A stretch of DNA of 64,000 nt from Haematococcus lacustris (taxonomy: Eukaryota > Chlorophyta > Chlorophyceae > Chlamydomonadales > Haematococcaceae). Shown piece after piece: positions 56,601 to 64,000 of this stretch. The DNA is taken from contig JASKMD010000015.1 in assembly GCA_030144725.1 (NCBI GenBank), forward strand, positions 6,389,810 to 6,453,809, read 5' to 3'. Positions within the stretch are counted from its first letter, which is position 1; each line of letters opens with the position of its first letter. The translations under genes were made by a program, and so were the position numbers. A model generated the notes under the pieces. It was not told where the DNA came from. It did not search any database and saw only the letters and a program-made list of their open reading frames with translations.

Positions 56601-57854
56601 GTTGGGTTTGAGGGAGACCCTAGACTGCCTAAGACGGTGCATCGGGAGAGATGTTCGTATGCTGCATGGTTCAAGCATGGGGACGGCATTGGCATCAATC
56701 ACATGGCACCACACCTGCTTAACAGACAGCTATGTACAAAAGTCCGCACGAGCTTGACTAGGTTCAGGTTAGGCAACAGCGGTCTGGGGGTGGAGAAGGC
56801 TCGGTTTGAGGGGGTAACTTTCGTTAATCGCACGTGCACTAGGGCGCGACCATATCATTTTTGATCATATTTCAGCATGGACAATTCATCTGCCTTGTGG
56901 CCCGCCCTTGGCAGATATGGCCAGGGCTTAGTGATCCATACATAACTAGGGGTCTCCGCTAGCCTACTCGCCGCTCGCTAAGTCTCAACTCATCTCCACC
57001 GCCCTACAAACGGTAAAAATCATATTCCAGTCATATTCAGTCAGGAAAATCATATTTCGGTCGCGCCCTAACGTGCACAAGATGCACAGAGGGGGGTAGT
57101 GGATGACGCCATGCATTTCATCTTTGAGTGCACTGCCACGAGTTCCATCAGGGAGCAGCCGGAGTTTGCCATGACTTTCCAAACAGTAACGAGAACTTGC
57201 ATGACTTCATGTTGAGCCCATGTGCACCTTTGTTTGTGCACCTTGCTTTACAGAAAGTGCGTTACAGAAAGTCCCGAATCCCTAGAGGGGGAGGGCGGCC
57301 TAGCAGCGTAACGGCTGACGGCTTAAGCTGTGTAAGCCACAGCACACTTAGCCGAGTTGCGGCTGCAGTACGATGCTCACTTTTTTGTAGCACAGTCCGC
57401 AAGGGGTCCAATACATAGCGCACGGGGTAGCGATTTTGTAGCGATCGCGTAACGCGAATAATCACTGGTGTGTAGCCATGAGCAAAGTCCATCCTGCTTG
57501 CTGCTTTGCTTGCAGTACAACTTCCCAGAGCTGCTGCAGTATGTGAGCGGCAGGCTGGTCACTGAACTGCCCACCTGTTGGTCCCTGGTGCCCACTGCCC
57601 CTGGCTACGTCATCAAGTGGCTGGTCACAGCTGAGCAGCTGCAGCTAGATGCCCTAAAGGAAGCAGCACTGGGGGGGATCAAGAAGCAATGTCCATACCA
57701 ATTCAAGAGGCGGATGGCAGCGAAGGTGCTAGACGCTGACCTGCTGAACTTGTCCCCTGGGCTGATGCTGGAGGCGCTAAGGGTATCAATGAATGGTCTC
57801 CCTGATGCTCCCGTATCCAAAAAACGCCCTCTCGATGCACTTCGCATACCTTGA
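53639..57854 (+). CDS. BTB-like protein 1, intron 2 carries a hAT element
   Basis: Exons 53639-53806, 54010-54126 and 57516-57854, giving 207 residues and TGA. The first exon has LTLECDDGELSVMRNVFAVS, like the start of a BTB/POZ fold. The second has STKEEWLLVISQLYPIVPRP, and the third YNFPELLQYVSGRLVTELP followed by PGYVIKWLVTAEQLQLDALK, the helices after the BTB core seen in an expanded algal family. Such proteins usually dimerise or recruit cullin-3 ligases; that role is inferred. Compared with BTB-like protein 2 the exon sizes are the same (168 and 117 bp), but intron 2 is about 3.4 kb instead of 93 bp. The end is changed: after SMNGLPDAP the Cys-rich tail is replaced by 12 unrelated residues. 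Confidence 0.75.
54173..57467 (-). mobile_element. Degenerate hAT element inside the BTB 1 intron
   Basis: A 3295-bp insertion defined by comparison with the 93-bp intron of BTB 2. Ends are CAGTGTTTTT on the left and, inverted, CAGTGATTATT on the right. The flanks TTGTGTAG (54165-54172) and GTGTGTAG (57468-57475) are an 8-bp target duplication with one mismatch, as expected for hAT. The minus strand encodes pieces such as CEFCNKSFH, FISISLDEATTADDMAVMCV (about 55790) and VEEERMFSAMAYLR. The last is followed by DDTRNRL only after a frameshift, so this copy is inactive. Confidence 0.82.
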
Positions 57855-57889
57855 GTTCGCAGACGAATGAGACGAAAATACGAATGCAG

Positions 57890-58190
57890 CCAAACTAAAT
57901 GTGAAGGCGATTGTAAACGTCATCTCACACGTAGCCTGAGTGCACTACACATTCCCACAGCTTACATCACTCGAGGTTAAGGATACCCCAGCGCACCAGA
58001 CCAGACCGGCAGGAGGCGGCCTCTGGAGCGTGATCCCAACCTCCCGAAGGCCATGATGGCCGCCATCCCAACCTCCCAAAGGGACTCCCATGTCAGGATT
58101 ACAGATGGGCCTTGTTGGTTCCTGTTATAGACTAGCTGTTGGTACAGCGACGCAGAAGACAATGACACAGGTAAGATCTATGTGCTTCCC
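57890..58190. repeat. Dispersed repeat T, copy after BTB 1
   Basis: CACCAGACCAGACC, GGAGGCGGCCTC, CTCCCAAAGGGACTCCCATGT and CAGCGACGCAGAAGACAATGAC correspond in order to features at 60080-60365 after BTB 2. This shows the downstream flank was duplicated with the gene. Confidence 0.7.
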
Positions 58191-58204
58191 CAGCTGTGTC
58201 GAGC

Positions 58205-58490
58205 TGGCAGCAAAGGTGCTAGACGCTGACCTGCTGCGCTTGTCCCCTGGGCTGATGCTGGAGACATTGAGGGTAGCAATGAATGTTCCCCTCAATGCTC
58301 CGCCTCCTTCTCCCGTTTGCACTGCCTGTGTGCAGACCTGCACTTGCAACCCTGCTTATAGGAGTAATACCTACTGCACTGCTTGCAAGGCAAGGTGGCG
58401 GTGCACCCGCTGTTTACCATGGCTACCATCCACTGTACTGCTTGCAAGGTAACGTTGCGGTGTACCTGCTACTACAAGCCTTGACTTGAG
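58205..58490 (+). pseudogene. BTB C-terminal exon fragment
   Basis: Reads AAKVLDADLLRLSPGLMLET and the Cys-rich tail PSPVCTACVQTCTCNPAY, then YCTACKARWRCTRC. It lacks the BTB portion. The CTGCTTGCAAGG Cys motif is present twice, a local duplication absent from BTB 2, and the end TGCTACTACAAGCCTTGA matches the stop of BTB 2. A third gene copy reduced to its tail. Confidence 0.8.
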
Positions 58491-58609
58491 CCCAGAGATG
58501 AATTGCAGCTCAATGGTCAGCAGAAGCAGGGTGTAAGGCTGCCTCTGTGCACTGCAGGCTACAATTATGAATGAACCCCTGCATTGCAATGCTAATGTAA
58601 GGTACCCTT

Positions 58610-58855
58610 CACCAGATGACATCATGGAATTGGCATGCCACCACTGCATCACCAGCATCAAACACCACCTTGATTGCTCACGGCTTTGCCAACACCGAAG
58701 GTAGCACAGCGCCAGGCGCCGGGCGAGGATCATCCTGTTTGGCTACATGCCAGGCAGTCCATGGCCCCAGATGCTAGGGTGATCTGCGGGCATGCCTACG
58801 GGGTGCATCCGGGGCAGCACTGCTGGGTGGAGTACGGCGTCACAGGTGGACAAAA
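58610..58855. repeat. Dispersed repeat R, copy 2
   Basis: Partner of 50640-50930. It ends about 80 bp before the BTB 2 start codon, so it may include that gene's promoter region. Confidence 0.7.
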
Positions 58856-58935
58856 TGCCTCCATGCTAGGGCAACCGAATTGCTATCCCTGTGTATTGCG
58901 TGGCGCAACCGCGTAGCTGTGGGTAGCCGCACGGG

Positions 58936-59887
58936 ATGGTGCAGTGCGTGGTGAAGGACGTCATCGCGCACCCCAGCGTCGCCCAAGGTGGCGGGCTGAC
59001 TCTTGACTGCGATGACGGCGAGCTGTCGGTGCTGCGCGATGTGTTCGCTGTGTCGTCGCCCTTGATGGCGGACCTCCTCAGCACAGGCTGCACATTAGTC
59101 AAGGTCCGTGCCTGCATGTCAGGTGATGCTTCAGCGGACTCAGTGTCAAGCCAAGCCGAACTGCCCTCCAAGCTCCAAGCCATTTCCGTGCAGCAGCCTT
59201 GCCAGAGCCGTCCTGTGTGCCCGCGTGTGTCCGATGTGGTCACTCCAGGTGTCAGGCAGCACCAAGGAGGAGTGGCTCTTGGTCATCAGCCAGCTCTACC
59301 CCATCATTCCCCATCCAGAGCTGAGCCTGCCCCAGCTGCAGCAAGTGCTGCCTGTGGTGCACAAGGTATGTAATGTCCATCATTCTTCTGCCCCTGTACC
59401 CTGCATGTCTGTAGCGTTACATGGGCAAAGCCTATCCTGCTTGCTGCTTTGCTTGCAGTACAACTTTCTAGAGCTGTTGCAGTATGTGAACGGCAGGCTG
59501 GTTACTGAACTGCCCAGCTGTTGGTCCCTGAACCCCTCTGCTCCTGGTTACATCATCAAGTGGCTGGTCATGGCTGAGCAGCTGCAGCTGGATGCCCTAA
59601 AGCAAGCAGCACTGGAGGGGCTGAAGAAGCAGCCTCCAAACCAAATCAAGGGGCAGATGGCAGCAAAGGTGCTGGATGCTGACCTGCTGTGCTTGTCCCC
59701 TGGGCTGATGTTGGAGGCACTAAGTCTAGCAATGAATGTTCTCCCAGGTGCTCCGCCTCCTTCTCCAATTTGCACTGCCTGCTTGCAGAATTGCACTTGC
59801 AACCCTGCTTTCAGGCCCACCATCTACTGTACTGCTTGCAAGGCAAGGTTGCGGTGTAGCCTCTGTACCTGCTACTACAAGCCTTGA
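58936..59887 (+). CDS. BTB-like protein 2 with Cys-rich tail
   Basis: Exons 58936-59103, 59249-59365 and 59459-59887, giving 714 nt, 237 residues and TGA. All introns are GT-AG and all junctions phase 0. LTLDCDDGELSVLRDVFAVS starts the BTB-like fold, and STKEEWLLVISQLYPIIPHP and YNFLELLQYVNGRLVTELPS continue it. The tail has PSPICTACLQNCTCNPAF then YCTACKARLRCSLCTCYYKP, a set of CxxC pairs that could bind zinc. Tandem paralogue of BTB-like protein 1 and intact throughout, so it is the better candidate for a working gene. Confidence 0.82.
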
Positions 59888-60039
59888 CTTTATTCAGCAA
59901 AATCAGGGTGTGATGAGATGGTGATGTGGTGAGACTGACACATGTTGTGGACATCTGTACGCCATGCACATGGGGTTGTGGGTGTGTTGTTTATGGCAGT
60001 GAGTGTGATGGCAAAAGTAGACGTCCACCCACACATACA

Positions 60040-60540
60040 CGAGTGCACTATTCATTTACCAAACTAACGTCACTCGTAGATAGGGAACCCCGGAGCACCA
60101 GACCAGACCTGGAAGAGGAGGCCTCGGGGTGTGATTAAGGAGCGACCGGCCAACCTGGAATTCTATTTCTAGGTTTCTAGGCTCAGGAAAAATTTCCAGG
60201 ATTCCGAGCCACCTAGAATCCTATGGGCGTACCCTAGGTGTGATCCGAGGTGACAATTGCGATTCCAAACTCCCAAAGGAGCTCCCATGTGAGGATGTTA
60301 ATGATGTTCTTTGTAGCATCCTGGCATGGACTTGCTGTCAGGATACAGCGATGCTGAAGACAGTGACGGTGCATCACCGCAAGTCCCGACAACTGTGCAA
60401 GTCGCAACCTCCCTTCCTGTCGCTGCTTGTCCGAGCACTGCCCCTTCGCTGCCAGCCCCTGTATGGGATGACGAGCAGGACGACACACAGCAATGTGCAC
60501 CGTGGGTGCACCAACCGACCTAGAGACAGTCCCTGAGACA
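60040..60540. repeat. Dispersed repeat T, longest copy
   Basis: Contains the features shared with 57960-58190 and 52965-53135. Its plus strand has a short frame from 60326 starting MDLLSGYSDAEDSDGASPQV, ending at 60523, which looks like the acidic start of a gene. The same start is mutated in the other copies. It may be a 5' fragment of a captured gene. Confidence 0.6.
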
Positions 60541-60549
60541 GTCACGCGA

Positions 60550-62968
60550 TCTCTGAGTGTATCGTAGTGTTGTGCCCATGGGCAGGGTGAAGAGGGCTCA
60601 TCAGCAGGTCACAGGGGCTGTGGTCTCTCCCAGAGGACGCCCAGGAGGCAGCAAAGTTGCCAGGCCAACAAAACTTGTCCAACAAGGAACAACAGCCAGG
60701 CCAGGAGAACCAGCTGCAGCTGCCGCAGGGTGTACAGCCCATGGAGCTCAGCACACAGCATCAGCCCCTGGTGCGATGACAACAGCAGCAGCGGTGGGGC
60801 TGCGCTTGCCACCCCAGCTCCGTGGAAGGTGAGACACTGGCAGCATGCAGCTTCAATTCCTTTCACTCTCTCCACACCTGCCCACCTATCCCAGCAATGC
60901 ACTCATGGATAGTCTCACTTGGGCTACAAGTCTGCTAAGATATGAAGAGGCCGCAAGGCATGCTTAAGCTGTGGCTGTGCGCAACCTCTGTGCCCTTGCC
61001 AGGCCCAATGTATCGACTGAGGATGTAGACAAACTGTTCACGTCACCAAGGCTTGCTCCAGCCAAGGCAAGAGCTCAGCCGTCACCACCGCAGTGACCTA
61101 ACAAGCCTCATGCATGAGCACTTCATTCCAGTGCGGCTTCAGCCTAGCAGGCCACCCACAGGTGCCGTAAGGGATGTCTTAGAGGCAAAGTGGTGCTGGT
61201 GGATGAGCATTGGTGGATGGCCAGTGGCGGCGTGAGGAGCGGCTGGATCACAGCCGGCCCACCAGGCTCTTAGGCTGTTCGCCCCAGCAGACAAGGTCCC
61301 TGCCACCTGCTTTGTCCAGCATGGAGCCTGCAGCATGACCTGCCAGTGATGGGCCTGGTGTGATGCCCCATGTGCTCCCATGACAACCCCTACAGCCTCA
61401 ATACAGTAAGGCAGCCTCACAGACAGCAGCCTCAGAGCCTGGGCCCAGACCCCCCTGCTAGCCAAGCGTACCAAGCGCACCCGGGCTGAGCAGGGTGCCA
61501 AGCCCCCCAAGGGTCCCCCTGCCAGCCAAGCGCACATTGTGCACTGAGGCGCACCAAGCCATCTAATGCACGGCAGCCAAAGGCAAGGTGGCCATGGGCA
61601 CTCTACAGCACCACAGCCAGGCGTTGCAAATCAGCCCAAAAAGACATGGAGTGCGCTGAGGAGTACACATGGCGCCCACAGCGAGCTGTGCTGCTGGCTT
61701 GAGCTGCCTGCACTGGCAGCAAATGGCAGGGGACACCCAGGTCTGGGCTACAAGTGGGTGTGCTTGAGCAAGACTGCCCCCTCAAGGCCCAGCAACAGCG
61801 ACAGCCTCATGCTCAATAGTGTGCCCCAGAGCCTGGCTTGGAGCTTATGTCAGCTTGTGCCAGTGCATTGCCGGCATGCCACTTCTACGCCATAGCCCTG
61901 TCACAAGGTGGAATGCACCAAATAAGTGTGTGGAACCATCTAAGTAACCATGCAGGCACAAGACTACCTCTAGTGCTTCCTTTCCATGGTTCTTCCCAGC
62001 GATCTGAGTGTGCGGCCTCACCCACAGCTGCCCCGCACGTTGGCTGCCTGCTGTACAGCACAAGTTCAGCTATGTGGGCTTGTGAACACTTGCAATGAGA
62101 GCGAACAAGAGCTCCACAAGCAAGGCAAGCAAGCACCATCCGGCATGCTCATGACTTGTAGCTGCAAGATTTGCATAACAGCAACAGCCTGGGCATTCTT
62201 GGCTGAGGCTCTGTGGCATGGGATGGCATGGGATGGCATGGGGTACATTGGTACTTGGGATGCCTAGCCTGTAAGTGTGCGCCTCTGCTCCAACTCCAAC
62301 TTGAGCTTACAGGAGGCGCAGCTGCGTTGAGTAGTGGGGCGGTGAACAATCTATTTCATTTGAACAATCGGTTTTGTTAGCGACTATTGAAGCTGGCAAT
62401 GACCCCATGTGTACACCCGCCCTGTCGCCCCGCCCCATCCCGCCCTGCCCCTCACCGGCGGTCAAGGGAGACATGCAGACATGAGACAGTTGGTGCATCA
62501 AGCCCTGGAGCATTAGGTTCTGACTGGCAATGCCGGATGGCAATGCCAGCAGTAATATGTAACAGTCTATGGTCATCAACACGTCCAGCACCCAAGGCAG
62601 TGTGACACATGCACCACATACAAGCACATCCGCACAAGGACATGTGGAGCAGCTTGGCGTGGCATGGGTGCTGCGCAGGCAAATGTCCGGGACAGATATG
62701 TCCACGTATAGACATGTCCACGTATAGCGCTCTGGCTCGGGCCAACAAACATCAACCTGCAGCCTAATCAGGCATGTCTAGGGGTGTGTGTAAGCATGCA
62801 TGTCAGTGCAAATGCGCCTGATCTAAACTAGGCACAATGATGCCCAGGTCAGGGATAAGGCTCACTAGTAGGTGTTTGCTAGTGAGGCGGGCACAGTCTA
62901 GCTACCGTGTCCAGCCGCCGCAAGATGTGAAGCTGCTGACTGAACCTGCTCACTGCTGCTGACCCTGT
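60550..62968. other. No gene recognised
   Basis: About 2.4 kb without a recognisable domain or supported exon chain on either strand. Open frames are short and compositionally plain. A few GGGATGGCAT repeats lie near 62215-62240. Confidence 0.4.
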
Positions 62969-63620
62969 TCAATTGAAGCGAGTGCAGCTAGCCATGTTTT
63001 TTGCGTGTGCGCACACAGCCCCCCCAGGCGGCCCGATCTTGCAGCGCATGAAGTAGGTCGCGTCAGGGCAGACGTCGTCCCACCCGTACTGCTCAGCCTG
63101 CCCGGTCCCAATGAACATGGTGCACAGCGCGCCGGGCGGGGGTCCGCTTGTTGGCCCTGCGGATCACGTGTCAGTGTCACCAGCTAGCCATCAGGCCGAT
63201 CACCATCAGCCACCACCTCCCACCTGACCTGCCTAGCCCCTCCGCCTCAATGATTGACTGCCTAGCCCCTCCACCTGATCTGCCTATCCTCTCAATCTCA
63301 AAGAATGAAGTGATGCTGACATGCACTGACTTGTTTGCTCGGCTTGCATGGTTTGGGTTCGGGTTGGCTTCCACGATAGGTGCTGACATGACAAGAAGAT
63401 GAGGTGAGACCTGAGCTGCTGTAGTGTCAAGCAGTGCGTGGTACAGCAGGGGGCCACTGGTGCAACTGCAGGCAGGGGTATGCCACTGCAGACTAATTAT
63501 ACTGCTCAGGTGTGACAACAAGGGAAAGTGTGACGCACTTGGTTTGCAGTCGACAAAATCACGGAACTCGGGATCAACTTGGTAGTAGGTGCTGGGATCA
63601 ACTCCTGGGTGTCTGCGTGT
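62969..63620 (-). CDS. 3' end of an unrecognised Cys-containing protein gene (5' partial)
   Basis: The last exon, 63156-62969, reads from PTSGPPPGALCTMFIGTG through EQYGWDDVCPDATYFMRCK and GGAVCAHAKNMASC to TGA. The previous exon, about 63615-63539, encodes GVDPSTYYQVDPEFRDFVDC. The GTGCGT donor at 63538 and the CCGCAG acceptor before 63156 are both phase 1, joining to CKPRPTSG. The regular Cys, Trp and Gly suggest a secreted or lumenal disulphide-bonded domain. I do not recognise the family. Earlier exons would lie right of 63620 or beyond the window. Confidence 0.5.
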
Positions 63621-64000
63621 GGCCATCATGCAGCTTGCCATTACCACCGCCTTGTCTTACCAACAGACAAGGAGCCATGCAATCACCACCAGCATTATCA
63701 CCATAGCAACTCTCGGCACCTTTGCAATCAACCATACCAAGCAACAACATCAGGATCCAGACAGGCAACATGAGCAGACTGGAGTACCGCCAGCAGTAGA
63801 GACCACATTGAGTAGCAGGCCAACCAGCAGACCAGGGCGCTAGGCATCATGGTGGTGTGCTCAAACCAAGCATCCTATGGCCCCGCCCCTGTCCTCCATG
63901 AGAAGAAGATGAGTACTACTACCTGCGAGCCTGTCAGCCTATCATTTCCCCTCGGCCCTAAAGGATCTGTAGTTGTCACAAGGCGCAGCACTGACTAGAC
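63621..64000. other. No further feature recognised
   Basis: Probably intron or upstream exons of the minus-strand gene ending at 62969. Nothing specific could be supported. Confidence 0.3.

Overview
The window is nuclear DNA of a green alga, most likely a volvocalean chlorophyte. The signs are high GC, many short exons with GT-AG introns, Gln/Ala/Pro-rich linkers, an algal-type guanylate cyclase, a chromodomain-bearing Ty3/gypsy element, dense mini- and microsatellites, and interstitial TTAGGG-type telomere repeats. The telomere type and repeat style would fit a Haematococcus-like genus; that is inference only. No prokaryotic operons, rRNA, tRNA or CRISPR arrays were seen.

Left arm (1-16.6 kb): a very large guanylate cyclase gene on the plus strand (exons 408-11841, 5' end outside the window). 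Its introns are packed with simple repeats. Its last two coding exons and 3' flank (10792-12964) are duplicated at 14714-22991. The second copy is split by an intact-looking 6.0-kb Ty3/gypsy chromovirus (16637-22638, minus strand) with LTRs that look identical and a 5-bp target duplication. The first copy preserves the empty site. Gag and pol lie in one frame separated by a single UAG.

Middle (23-37.9 kb): a spliced gene for a Crypton/Ndc10-type tyrosine recombinase with a C-terminal GCR1_C-like segment (23080-27164). Next come a 41-bp minisatellite, an 81-bp satellite with an apparent 648-bp higher-order period, an interstitial telomere tract, about 2.1 kb of CTG-rich repeat, a KDZ-like transposase remnant and an inverted CTAGC decamer block. 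From the 81-bp satellite to the decamer block, this material is bracketed by two direct copies (763 and 766 bp) of the 3' end of the neighbouring kinase gene.

Right arm (37.7-64 kb): host genes with resolvable exon structures. These are a CK1/TTBK-like kinase (minus), a GatB/YqeY-domain protein (plus, divergent), an alanine-rich repeat protein (plus), a CCDC115/VMA22-like V-ATPase assembly factor (minus), a hAT transposase (minus), and a cassette array of BTB-like genes with a fragment. One BTB intron carries a second, decayed hAT element with CAGTG termini and 8-bp target duplications. The 3' end of an unrecognised Cys-containing gene (minus) lies at the right edge. The host genes share no evident single pathway: second-messenger synthesis, protein phosphorylation, organellar aminoacyl-tRNA-related function, V-ATPase assembly and BTB scaffolding sit side by side. 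The dominant theme is repeat-driven and transposon-driven remodelling.
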